Notes: a model not told the origin generated them from the sequence alone. Positions 49,021-59,705 are shown, numbered from the stretch's first letter. The stretch is DNA of 64,000 bases from Silene latifolia (GCF_048544455.1 NC_133530.1:17909748-17973747), one strand, 5' to 3'. Made by a program: numbers and translations.

Positions 49021-49899
49021 AATTATGATGCGAATTCGTCGATTCCTGTTGTTTAGCTAGTGATAATTTTAGGTATTTACGTTGGTTAATTAATTGAAAT
49101 CAGAGTTGAATTAGGCTTACATTTTTTCGATTTATATATATATATTTCCGCGGTGATTTATTTATTTAATTAGTTTGTTGTTGAGGATAAATGGGTGAAT
49201 TTAATGTTTAAGTTCGATTCGATAGTGTATATGGTGTTAAAACGAAAGTGGTTTCAAGTCATTTACGAGTTATGTTGGCTCCGCCTTTAATCGGACTGTT
49301 CTCGACTCGTCGTTTCTATATCTACATAAGAAATCGACTGAAACAAGAATCTGAAATAAATGAGGTTTCTGAGAATTAAATCATTGCATTTTCCAAGATC
49401 ACGAATTTTTAAGAGAGACGGTTTTAAAAGATGTAATCAGGACCGTTTTTAAGGGTGTTCAAGTGGTGCAGTTGAACAGGGCCCCGATATTTTTGGGGGC
49501 CCTAAATCCTCATTGCTATACTAAAGAGGCAAACAAAAGATCTAAGTCAATTTTTCTGTTCACGGCATATCTATCACCCGTACGTAATAATGTCTTTACA
49601 TGTTCCTTTGTGAATTCCATCGTGCAATATATAAATTCTATCAACCCAAAAATCCTAGGACTATTTGTTTTTAATATTTTCGAAAATAATTCCTCTTTAT
49701 TTATAGCATGAACTAAAGTTACAAGAATTTGAGTAAATACTAGTTAAACTTCAACATCATCTTAATCATATTTACAAAACAAAACAGAAAAAATCATTTT
49801 TAGCATAAATTATATCTATAATTATTTCGTATTTTTTAAGGGACCGAATTTTAAATTTTCGTACAGGCCCAAATTTCCTAGACAGCCCTGGACGGATTG
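49021..49899. other. Intergenic; possible hAT-like remnant
   Basis: 3' flank of NHL copy 1, then about 49,470-49,895 with CAGGGCCCCGATATTTTTGG at one end and CAGGCCCAAATTTCCTAGAC near the other, which could be ends of a degraded DNA element. No recognisable protein in the 49,463-49,711 frame. Confidence 0.4.
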
Positions 49900-49924
49900 T
49901 TCCAAGATTAGGGACCTCATTAGT

Positions 49925-50045
49925 CATTCACGGTGTCATGACTATCATGACGTCATATGTTTCGGTCTCCCGTACCGATTTAGAACTGTTTGAAAGATTT
50001 AATTTTGTGGTGTTTCTATTTTTTCTAACAAAAAGAGAAAATCTG
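49925..50045 (-). pseudogene. Detached exon-1 fragment of the six-exon gene family (left arm)
   Basis: CATTCACGGTGTCAT followed about 50 bp later by AGAACTGTTTGAAAGATT and AATTTTGTGGTGTTTCTATT matches, in the same order, exon 1 of copies B and C (24,265-24,380; 30,195-30,300). No other exons are nearby. The same fragment occurs at 58,407-58,493, so it moved here before the segmental duplication. Confidence 0.75.
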
Positions 50046-51035
50046 TCCGATCCAACTCGGCTCGTCGGGGTTCTTACGTACTTAGGCTCAAGACTTGCCC
50101 ATTCTACCTGAATCCCAAATGACCCGTTAATTTTGGGTCGAAATCATAAAAGAACGATTTGACATGGTGGGTCAAAGATAAATTAATTTTTTTATTAAAA
50201 TATTTAATATGATAATTATATGGAGTTGGCCCGATCCAACTCGACTCCCCCGGTTATGCAAAAAAGGGTAAATTTATGCACAAGTTCTTTGTAAAGCAAA
50301 TTCAAGCACATATGCAATTATGCAAAAAAAGGTAAATTTGTAACTTATTACCCGGGTTATAAATTTCTGTTATGAAGTAATCTTTTATTGTTCTTGAGAA
50401 AAAGGTAAACTTATCGTCCATGTCGAGGATGATATTTGGTATTCGGAATGCAACCAATGCTTGCAAACAACTTTGGGTCGACTCGGGTTTGTCGAGTCTC
50501 AATCAAGCTTCATTTTACGATAAAGTTGTCAATCAACGATAATATGATACACCGGGTAATCAGTTATAGCAAAGAATTCGTCATCATTCAATAGAGTCCC
50601 TAATCCCTACGTATTATCTATTAAGGTACGCAATTTTAAAGATTATAAAAATAAATCATGATGACTTATGAGAAATATATATAGAGCGAGAATTGTTGTA
50701 AATAAATTAAAAAATAAAAAATAGGGATTGATGTAGTAGGACTCAATATGTAGGGTAAAAGACATAGCAAGAATTCGTCGGTATTCAGTAGTATGTATCT
50801 CCGCTTTAAGGAAGAATTTGTATAATTGTATAATTGTACAAGTCATAATCTCCTAATCATACGCTACTTGCATAATATATGGGTTCCTAATTCTAATAAA
50901 CAATCTTAAACTAAAATAAGATAGAATTTAAGGAGAAATCCTAGAGTTCATTAGTCATTACTCTCCCTATATAAACAAACTTATTGACTATAACAATAAC
51001 ATGATGCTTCCTACAAAAACTGTGACTTATACACC

Positions 51036-51722
51036 ATGCCAAAAATATGGCCGTTTTCCGGTAACGACAACAATAACGTCAACAACAACTACGGCAACAA
51101 CAACAACCGCCGCTTCTATAAGAAACCTCAATTTTACAAAATCCTAATAACAACAATTGTTTTTTGTGTTGGTGGTGGTTTCCTTCTAGACATATTAATA
51201 GAAGACTATTATGCTCGTAATCCTCCCTTTACATTCCAAGTCGATTTTCTCGAGGTTACTTCAATGACATTTTCTCGTCCTAACAATAATTCAATCATAA
51301 GCAATCAATATTTCAACCTTACCGTCAACACAAAGGACGCCCAATTATTTAAACCGATTAAAGTGACTATTGAATATGATCGTCACTTAATATCCAACAC
51401 AACGATTGCGCCTTTCCACCAAGATGCCGTATCCATAAAAACAATACCCGTACAAATGGGTACGGCCGATACACGACTCCCAGACAAGGTCATTGACTCT
51501 ATTACTACGAAATTGGCTAGCGATGGCGTCTTGGATTTCACTATTATGTTTCACGGCGATAGTTGGCAAGCAGATTATAATGGAGGAAATGGATACAGCT
51601 GCGACTTGAAGATGGTTTGTAAAGGTGTCGCAGTTACATTTTCGTCGACTAATAACACATGGAATGGATCTACCAAGGACGGTCCATTCCTTTGCAAATA
51701 CAGCTCTAGCGACTGTAGCTAG
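51036..51722 (+). CDS. LEA_2/NDR1-HIN1-like (NHL) membrane protein, copy 2
   Basis: 228 residues, no intron, TATA box about 60 bp upstream. An Asn-rich cytosolic tail (MPKIWPFSGNDNNNVNNNYG) and a membrane helix (about residues 33-50, ILITTIVFCVGGGFLLDIL) precede the LEA_2-like ectodomain (NPPFTFQVDFLEVTSMTFSR, VTIEYDRHLISNTTIAPFHQ). Cys pairs are CDLKMVC and CKYSSSDC. It is nearly identical to copy 3 in the ectodomain but strongly different around the membrane helix. Intact; function inferred only from family. Confidence 0.86.
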   Translation: MPKIWPFSGNDNNNVNNNYGNNNNRRFYKKPQFYKILITTIVFCVGGGFLLDILIEDYYARNPPFTFQVDFLEVTSMTFSRPNNNSIISNQYFNLTVNTKDAQLFKPIKVTIEYDRHLISNTTIAPFHQDAVSIKTIPVQMGTADTRLPDKVIDSITTKLASDGVLDFTIMFHGDSWQADYNGGNGYSCDLKMVCKGVAVTFSSTNNTWNGSTKDGPFLCKYSSSDCS

Positions 51723-52259
51723 GATTCCTGCTATTTAGTTAGTTATGATATTGGGTATTCGATTTATTTACATATTTTCGCGGTGATTTTGCCTCGTTTT
51801 TCGCGTTTTGGACATTTATTTAGTTCATTGTTGAGGATAAATTGGTGAATTTAACGTTTTAAGTTCAAAATCAGTTACAAATTGCTCTAACTTACCATGA
51901 ACACTTTGATCAGCTAACATAGGTTTGTTCTAACTTAACCAGAGTTAAGAGATCTCGTGTTCGAGCCCTAAAAATGCATCCGTGTTAATGTTTTATCGGC
52001 TCGAATCCGGACTAAACCGGATAGTCTACACCAAAAAAATTAAAAAAGGAATTGGTCCGCGTTCTTTTAGTGTGTGTTTTGGCCTAGTTTGTAAAAGTGT
52101 TTTTGGACTCAAAAACACTTTTTGGCCAAACACATAGTCTTCTAAAAGTTAAACAAAATTTCTCAAGAACTAAATATCTATATTTTTGCCATAGAAATAA
52201 AAGCAACTATTTGTTATTTCTGCTTTTGAAAAACACTTTTGAAAAATTAAGCTTGAAAA

Positions 52260-52438
52260 ACATAAACTCATTTTTGAGAATCGAGGCCAAACATGCTCTA
52301 AATCAGTTCTCGTCAGCTTGTCGTTTCTATTTCTAAATTAATCAATTGAGCCCCCTAATTAAGCCAAGTATCATCTTAAAAAAAATAATACTTTCTTCAG
52401 ATTTAATGTTGTTAGGTAGTGCTGTTAGTTCACAAATT
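52260..52438. other. Short intergenic stretch beyond the left duplication arm
   Basis: No gene. Continues the left arm's flank; the right arm is interrupted at the equivalent point by the Gypsy element. Confidence 0.4.
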
Positions 52439-53157
52439 CTTATTTCAGACCGCCATATCCGTCTGAAATGGTCAGACGGATACCATTTTCTTTCACAAAA
52501 AACCCATCTAGGGTGAGTGGGAAAGCACATGGGGGTGTCTCACCACCCATGTGCTTCTCACTTGTGAGTAGGGATGGCAATGGACCGGATCTGGGTAGGG
52601 TCCGATAGGATCCAGATCCATATCCGCCACACCAACGTTGGATCCATATCCGACCCATATCCGGCGGATCCAAATTTTCCAGATCCATATCCAGATCCAT
52701 TTTCAAATAAGTGGATCCATATCCAACCCATATCCACGGGGTCCGGAAAATTAGGATCCATATCCTACCCATCAGGGTCCGGATCCGCGGATCTGGATAG
52801 GGTCCAAGATCCGTTGCCATCTCTAACTTACAACTTGTGTATTGTGTTTGTGTAGTGTTAGTAGAGATGACAATGGACCGGATCTGGGTAGGGTCCGATA
52901 GGATCCAGATCCGCATCCGCCACACTAACGTTGGATCCATATCCGACCCATATCTGGCGGATCCAAATTTTCCAGATCCAGATCCATATCCAGGTCCATT
53001 TTCAAATAAGTGGATCCATATCCAACCCATATCCACGGGGTCCAAAAAATTAGGATCCATATCCTACCCATCAGGGTCCGGATCCGCGGATCTGGATAGG
53101 GTCCAGGATCCGTTGCCATCTCTACTTGTGAGAGGTCTTATTGCGGTCTGAAATAAG
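52439..53157. mobile_element. MITE split by a paired hAT-type insertion
   Basis: Ends CTTATTTCAGACCGC (52,439-52,453) and its inverse GCGGTCTGAAATAAG (53,143-53,157) form a 15-bp perfect TIR. About 160 bp remain without the insert. Its own target duplication was not resolved. Confidence 0.75.
52569..53124. mobile_element. Two GGATCC-rich hAT-type MITE copies inserted as one unit
   Basis: Copy 1 is 52,569-52,825 and copy 2 is 52,862-53,124, in direct orientation, very similar, with ends TAGRGATGRCAATGG and CCGTTGCCATCTCTA. A 36-bp spacer separates them. The outer flanks are CTTGTGAG (52,561-52,568) and CTTGTGAG (53,125-53,132), an 8-bp hAT-type duplication around the pair. The inner junctions show no such duplication. 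The interiors consist of GGATCCATATCC, GATCCAGATCC and similar words. Confidence 0.88.
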
Positions 53158-54255
53158 GCGGTGTTAGGCAAGACGCACTGCTGTTAGTTATATTTTTGCC
53201 GTGTTTTTTTTAATACATATGTACTCCAAAATTAGTATTTTTGTGAGTATAGGTTCCGGTTTTTTCTTATCAAATCTACCTTATTCGATTTTTCATGTTT
53301 ACCTATGTTGTTTAAGAAAGTTCTTTGTAATTCAAGAATTTTTTAGAAAAAAAAAAATGAGATGTGAAGTAATAGGACAATAAATGACCGGGACGGAGTG
53401 AGTAAATCATAAAGAAATTAATTGAGATGTGAAGTAATAGGAGATTAGGAGTAAACTACAATAGAAGGACTCAAACTATCCAATTAGATAGCTATAAGGA
53501 CCTCAAATATTAAGGCAAAGCTTTAAGGACCTGCAACTAACGTCCATCCATTGTTCCGTTACATTCTTACATACTACAAGTGGCCATATTTATACGAAGT
53601 AAAATTGTAAGCTGCAAAGATATTTTATCCACCAAGATCTTGAAGAAATTTCCACCAAATTAAAGTAATGAAAATGTGTCACTCTTGCTTGTTGTGAGCA
53701 AAGTATTGAAAGAAAGTAATAAAACCATATAGTAAATAATTAATCGTACAATTGCAATTATGTAAGGTGTAAGACGGTTTTACTAAGTTATACTACTGTA
53801 AAACGGATTCACACTTAATCATATTAGTGAATAAAGTAGTCATTAAATATTCTTCCTTTGGTGATGTGGTAAATTGGTAATGTGTCGCAGCTTGGCTCTC
53901 AAAACCATCACCTAATAGTATTGTGTGCGAGTTTTTGTGATCATATCTGCTCTAAAAAGACGATTTGATGATATTTACTATGTTTGTTGATTTTTAACTA
54001 AATTGTGATTAATTTAAGTTTTCAATTCATTTCTTTTTCTCTTTGTTATTACTTGACTTATTTGATGTATTTAAGTTTTCAATTCATTTCTTTTTCTCTT
54101 TATGCATCTATTTCTCAATCTGCTGGCTTACTTAATTGATTTTTTTTAGGGTTTAGTTTGAATTGAATTGCCAGATTCACGCTTTGCATTAATTTAACAT
54201 CTTCATTCGCTTCTTTTTCTATTTCTATTTCTTTGCTGTTGTTAATGTTAGAATT
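53158..54255. other. Intergenic; upstream region of the DUF6598 gene
   Basis: Contains a partial Stowaway-like end near 53,385 (GACCGGGACGGAGTGAGTAA) and a 31-bp direct duplication (TAAGTTTTCAATTCATTTCT...) at about 54,017 and 54,070, just upstream of the gene. No other gene seen. Confidence 0.5.
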
Positions 54256-56555
54256 ATGGCTCGGGATGATGTCCGCGACTGTAAAGAAATTCCAATGGAG
54301 AATAAGGAATGGTTGAATTATCTCGAGAAGCACCCATACTTCCCTGCCACTCTTGCTGCACCTTTTTCTGAGTTATTTTCTGTGGCTGTCCACCCCGACT
54401 ATTTTGGGAAGCGTGATATGATTGAGATTTATGGTACTATTATTATATATGATGAAGATCAAAATAGAATTCCCTATGACCTCTATTGTCGAGACTTTGA
54501 TGATCCCGAGACTTTAACTCCCCAACACAATCTCTTATCTTTGGATATGCCTGTCGAATGTCTTGTTTCTACTTCTTGGTCGCATATGTTTTTTAGTCTT
54601 AAGGATAAGGCTGATGATACTCCCATTGTCGAAAAAGATTTTTATTTTGACAAATTGACCGATATCAATCAATACAACAACGTCCAACAAGTTGCTCATA
54701 ATTTTGTTGTTGTCACTTATGCAGCCTTCCCTGCTGCGATTGTGGCTATTCTTGAAATCACGCTTATTAAGACAAATGATAGTGTTTCTGTGCCTCTTAA
54801 TCTGTCTGGAAAAATTACTGCTCGTTGTGGGAACACATATGGTCACAGGTATCCCGGGATAGTGCTTCTTAACACTTCGTCTAATCAGCCCATTGAGGCA
54901 TTCTCTAACGTTCCTATAGAGCTTTCTAGAGACGTGGTGGTTGTTCCTGCATATTCGTTTCTTAGAATTGATCTTCACCTATCATTTCAACCTCATCTAC
55001 ACCAACAAGATGATATTACTTGTCAGGCAGACTTCCTTGCTAGAGACCTTCATACTGATGAGTGTGATATTGTAGCTAATAATGATTTCGTTGTCCGTTT
55101 TAATGTGTATTGGTGTCACCCACTTCAACTCAAGGATGAATTTAAGCAGCCCTCTGAATGCCCCAAGGTCGTGTGCCTTTCCGCCTCGCTTATTTTATTT
55201 TTAAATTTTTTTCCGGTCTCATTTTTCTTTATGTAATTCCTATTTATGAGTTTATTTGCTAATCCATTCAGATATCCACTGATATACAACCTGATATACA
55301 AGTACACGACGTTCGCAGGTATGTAACTCTTTATTATGTTTACTTTTTATTGTTTTGATTTTACATTTAGTTTCCATTTGGTGTTGTATCAAACAATTGT
55401 TCTTTGGACACCACGTAAATGGATTTTACATCTGATGTAGTACATCAGATGCTATAGTACTTAGAGCATTAAGATAAAGTTTTTTAGTTTTAATTTAAAA
55501 ATTTTGAGTTTTATTATAAAGTTTTTGAGTTCAATTACTTAGATATTAATCTCAAAAAATTACATTATAACTCAAAAAAATTACATATAAGCTCATAAAA
55601 ATTTGATTTTTGACGTCATAAAACCAAATTGTAATTTATAAGCTTTATAGAACTCAAAAAAATACACAAAAACTCATCAAGTATGAGGTAGTACATCTGA
55701 TGTACAATCATTTTTCTCCGTTTTGTTGGCAGGACTGTGCGTTCCCTATTGGAGGTGTATACAGTTATGGTTCATCACGATACTAATAAGGAGTTAAAGA
55801 TCTGCGGAAAAATGTTAGTTCGTGACAATTGGACCGGGTTTTTATATTTTGACAGAAAAATGCGGAATCCTGTCATACTTTCTGGAAATGTGGAAACCAT
55901 TCCTATAAATGTCAAAAGGCGTTGTCTTAATTTATCAGAGTATTTGTCTATGGGGATAAGGCTTAAGGATGTTGAAGGTCGGGTATTGATTGAGGGAGAA
56001 ATTTATTGGGATGATAACTATGCTAAGGAACCGATATCTTGGTATGATAAGCGTATTTGCTCCGTCATTCCCGGTAGACATGGCTACGCGGCAGTGTTTT
56101 ATTCAATATTTTCCAAGGCAAGGCAAGCTGAAGTGAGAATTTCGTTCGAGTGTGCTGAATATCCGGATGTTAGATATTCTCTTGATGGGAGTATTGTTGC
56201 TAGGCACAGTAAAGGAACATACTTGACTGAATATGACAAGGCATGCTATCAGAGTGTCCTTTTTCGAGGTAATTCTTCAGATCTCCAATCTGGTTGTACC
56301 GTACCACTTTCAAAATCTGTGGTTGCTGTGCCAGTTGATGCGTTCTTAACGGTTATCATCAACTTGTATGCAAGTCCGCTGTCTCGTGAACTTCCTAAAG
56401 AACGTTTGACTTCGGATGTTACCTTTAATATGGTTCCTGATGTTAAGCCGATTAAGGGTGAGGGGAACTGTATCATTAAAGTGTGTGTAGAATGGAGTGA
56501 TTTTCCTAAATTAATTTCCGAGGAACGGAACTCCAGTTTTAGTGACAGCGAGTGA
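54256..56555 (+). CDS. Protein with two tandem DUF6598 domains, three exons
   Basis: Exons 54256-55167, 55272-55318 (47 nt) and 55733-56555. Borders are GT-AG and phases fit, giving about 593 residues. Domain 1 (about residues 30-280): ELFSVAVHPDYFGKRDMIEI, YGTIIIYDEDQNRIPYDLYC, GKITARCGNTYGH, ELSRDVVVVPAYSFLRIDL. Domain 2 (about 325-575) repeats the pattern: LLEVYTVMVHHDTNKELKIC, GKMLVRDNW, DGSIVARH, PLSKSVVAVPVDAFLTVII. From memory this is the DUF6598 pattern, which in several plants occurs alone or next to ribosome-inactivating domains; no such toxin domain is present here. No signal peptide or membrane helix. A tail, ERNSSFSDSE, ends the protein. Without splicing, the first frame would read through into a hydrophobic run, which argues for the intron. 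Confidence 0.8.
55429..55451. repeat. Perfect 23-bp palindrome in DUF6598 intron 2
   Basis: CATCTGATGTA, one central G, then TACATCAGATG. The half-site recurs near the acceptor (GTACATCTGATGTAC at about 55,690-55,706), suggesting the inverted ends of a small AT-rich MITE filling most of this intron. Confidence 0.65.
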
Positions 56556-57719
56556 GAAGGTATTCTAAATTTCGGTTTGTGGAGTTTTAGCTTATGTATT
56601 GTACTGTAAGTTAATTAGCTAATTAGCGAACTAATCTTTGGAGTATATTTGTATTATGGATTATGAAGGGATAATTAAAGCCTATGTTTTTAAAATCGTT
56701 TTAATTAATTTGTTAGTAAGTATGGTGAACTCATATATTGTAAATTGTAGGTCTCATGCTATTTTTAGTTTATCATGATTTCTTAGAAGACCTATCAATC
56801 ACCACAGAAATATGATAATGAGAATGGATGATGGATGATGGACTCTTACCCTAATTAGTCATTCCTAGACTTCAAGACTTGAATTTTATATTAATTGTAG
56901 CCTTATAGAAGTATCAATTCGCTACCCTGCTTAACGAGTCTTTTGAATCGGTTTGATAAACTTCGGTTCAAGCTTAAATCATTCCCGGCCCCAAGTCCAG
57001 GTTTTGGTTTGTTTTTTAGTATAGTTTTTTTTAAAAATTATATGATAATTGTAACACCTCCAATATCCTCTTAGTTTAAAAATCATTTCTTTATGCAAAA
57101 TAAGGTTGTCACAATGTAACCAAAGGTGGTATTAGTATGATAACATAACAAAGGGAAATGTCTAAATGAGAGAAAGTTGGAAAAAAAAAGGATCACAAAA
57201 ATACAAGTTTTCCTAAGATGTACTTGAAATGGCGTTAAGTGAAGACTGTAGTTAACTAGTGAAGAACTAATGTTAGTCGAGTCGACTGCTTTGACCAATT
57301 AGCCTTCCAAACTTGTGGCTATGTAATTCTTCCTTAAGAGGTACTTGAAATGGCGTTAAGTGAAATCGAGGGAGTGATTATTGTCTCGTAGGTACTTGTA
57401 ATGGCGTTAAGTGAACTCGGGGAAATAATCGTCCGCACTTCTCTTTTATCATAAACAGTTACGAAGTTTGTGCACATAGTACCATCATAGTAATAGTAGA
57501 TTAGTAGTAACAAACTTGTCGAAAAAATGAGGTATATCAAACATCATATAATCTCTCTGGCTGTTCATTAAATCGTCATTAACATACACACATCCAACAT
57601 TTATACCAACAACAATAATAATAATAATAATAATAATTTGTTTTACCAAAAAAACACAACATAATAACATTTGGGTGATCGATGTAATTAATTACCAAGT
57701 ATTATGAAAATACACACAT
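56556..57719. other. Intergenic between the DUF6598 gene and the atpC fragment
   Basis: Contains three direct repeats of GTACTTGAAATGGCGTTAAG (about 57,220, 57,341 and, with one change, 57,391) and a TAA microsatellite near 57,617. No gene supported. Confidence 0.5.
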
Positions 57720-58384
57720 TCAAGTTAAGGCATTGGCACCAGCAACAATCTCCAAGATTTCACCAGTAATTTTAGCTTGACGCTGTCGATTGTAAACCAT
57801 CGAAAGCGATTTCTTCAAATCACTCGCATTATCAGTAGCATTACTCATGGCTGTCATCTTCGCCGCCAGTTCGCTGGCCAATGACTCCTGCAACGCCCTC
57901 AATATCTGACTGTTCAAATACAATGGCAGCAATGCGTCCAGAATTTGTACCGGATCTTGCTCGAACTCCAAAATTGGCGAAAAATCAGCTGTTGCTTGTC
58001 TGACAGTTTCTCTTTCCACTGTCAGTTTCCCTTCCTTTGTCGTTAGCCTGAATAGCTCGTCCTCTGCCGCTTCCACGCAGTTTCCGTTAATGTCGCAAAT
58101 TTCTCCTTTTGGTGATAGCGGTAGTAATGTGTGGATTACTGGATCGGCTTTCACCAGGGACACGAATTTCGTGTATAGAAGCTCTACCTTAATACAGAAC
58201 ATCACATATCAGAAATCAATTTCTATTTTCAGAATATTATGTTTGATTGTACGCACTATTGTCATAGGATTACGCTAATTGAATTAGTGTAATCTTATGA
58301 CAATAGAATAATCCTTTGATTTGATCAAATCAAAGAGTTATTCTAAATTTATAATTTTATTATCTTACATACCTTATCGACTTC
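57720..58384 (-). pseudogene. ATPC: Chloroplast ATP synthase gamma subunit: last exon plus a stub of the preceding exon
   Basis: Last exon 57,720-58,187: [87 protein letters not shown], stop. It includes the CDINGNC regulatory disulfide loop specific to the chloroplast enzyme, target of thioredoxin activation. An intron of 185 bp (58,188-58,372, GT-AG) precedes it. Only EVDK (58,373-58,384) of the upstream exon remains before sequence becomes the duplicated block shared with 49,900. All earlier parts (transit peptide, N-terminal helix, Rossmann region) are absent in the remaining 5.6 kb of the window, which holds an NHL gene and a Gypsy element. The remaining exon has no break, so truncation looks recent. 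Confidence 0.82.
58257..58307. repeat. 51-bp near-perfect palindrome in the atpC intron
   Basis: CTATTGTCATAGGATTACGC-type arms of 25 bp pair around one central G with two mismatches. It would form a strong hairpin in the intron transcript, or is the remains of a very short TIR element. Confidence 0.8.
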
Positions 58385-58406
58385 CAAGACTAGGGACCTC
58401 GTTAGT

Positions 58407-58493
58407 CATTCACGGTGTCATGTACTGATTTTGAACTGTTTGAAAGATTCAATTTTGTGGTGTTTCTATTTTTTTCTAACAAAAAGAGAAAAT
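58407..58493 (-). pseudogene. Detached exon-1 fragment of the six-exon gene family (right arm)
   Basis: Same fragment as at 49,925-50,045: CATTCACGGTGTCATG, then TTTGAACTGTTTGAAAGATT and CAATTTTGTGGTGTTTCTAT. It is slightly closer to exon 1 of copy B than the left-arm copy is (TTTTGAACTGTTTGAAA retained). Confidence 0.75.
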
Positions 58494-59263
58494 CTATCCC
58501 GATCCAACTCGACTCGCCGGGGTTCTTAGGTACTTAGGCTCAAAACTTGCCCATTCTACCTGAATCTCAAATGATCCGTTAGTTTCGGGTCGAAATCTAA
58601 AAAGAACGAGTTGATCTGTTGCGTCAAAGATAAAAATTAAGATTTTTATTAAAATATTTAATATGACAATTATATGGAGTTGGCCCCATCCAATTCGACT
58701 CCCCCGGTTATGCAAAAAAGGGTAAATTTATGCAAAAGTTCTTTGTAAAGCAAATTCAAGCACATGCAATTATGCAAAAAAGGGTAAATTTATAACTTAT
58801 TACCTGAGTTATAAATTTCTGTTATGAAGTAGTCTTTTATTGTTCTTGAGAAAAAGGTAAACTTATCGTCCATGTCGAGGATGATATTTGGTATTCGAAA
58901 TGCAACCAATGCTTGCAAACGACTTTGGGTCGACTCGGGTTTGTCGAGTCTCAATCAAGCTTCATTTTGCGATAAAGTTGTCGATCAACGATAATATGAT
59001 ACACCGGGTAATCAGTTATAGCAAAGAATTCGTCATCATTCAATAGAGTCCCTAATCCCTACGTATTACCTATACTAAGGTACGCAATTTTAAAGATTAT
59101 AAAAATAAATCATGATGACTTATGAGATATATATAGAGCGAGAGATATGTATTTCTAATACAGTATAATATTATTCTACATTAATTGTTGTAAATAAATT
59201 AAAAAAAAAAAAAAAAAATAGGGATCGATGTACTAGGACTCAATGTGTAGACTAAAAGACATA

Positions 59264-59705
59264 TGGCTAAACAACGGATTAATATTAGCAGAAGCAGATT
59301 CAGAAAGCAGATTTGACTAGCATAATGATTTAACATGTTTGACTAGCATATTTATTTAGCAAATTGTGTTACAAGTGTTTGGTAATTGACAGTTTTAGAT
59401 TAACAGATTGTTTAGATCCTTTGTAAAATGACAAATAAGGATATGAATAAATTATTTATTAAATATATTAAAGGAATGTTAATATTTTTTAAGGGGTAAA
59501 GAAGACAATTTTTTTTCTAATCCACTAACCCAATATGCTGGTAAGTGGTAGGAGTAGCATATTGCAAAATAGCATATTGGACCCCAATATGCTATTTCAA
59601 TATGCCATTAACCAAACGCTCTAAATAACATATTCGTAAGTCAAACATGCTAAACCTCTCCAATATGCTGAAATTTGGCCAATATGTCATTTACCAAACA
59701 GAGCC
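59264..59705. mobile_element. MITE in the right duplication arm (relative of 46,288-46,665)
   Basis: 442 bp, starting TGGCTAAACAACGGATTAAT and ending CCATTTACCAAACAGAGCC. The left arm has the empty site (AAAGACATAGCAAGAATTCG at about 50,757); the insertion gives a 3-bp duplication, ATA. It shares ATTAGCAGAAG.AGATT and CAATATGC.ATTTACCAAA stretches with the 46.3-kb copy. Confidence 0.8.

Larger units (their letters stand above)
49900..52259. repeat. Segmental duplication, left arm
   Basis: Matches 58,383-61,381 in direct orientation at roughly 95% or more outside insertions. It contains the exon-1 fragment of the six-exon family, about 1 kb of upstream sequence, an NHL-like gene and its 3' flank. 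It lacks two MITEs present in the right arm and so keeps their empty sites. Confidence 0.92.

Noticed and set aside
52440-53151. Frames of 60-206 residues rich in Asp, Pro, Ile and Gly over the GGATCC tract
   Set aside because: They come from word repeats inside hAT-type MITEs, with similar frames on both strands.
57720-58205. A complete short atpC-like gene starting [10 protein letters not shown]
   Set aside because: The MMFCIK start is intron sequence; a proper acceptor lies before GTAGAGCTT and the upstream exon stub is recognisable.
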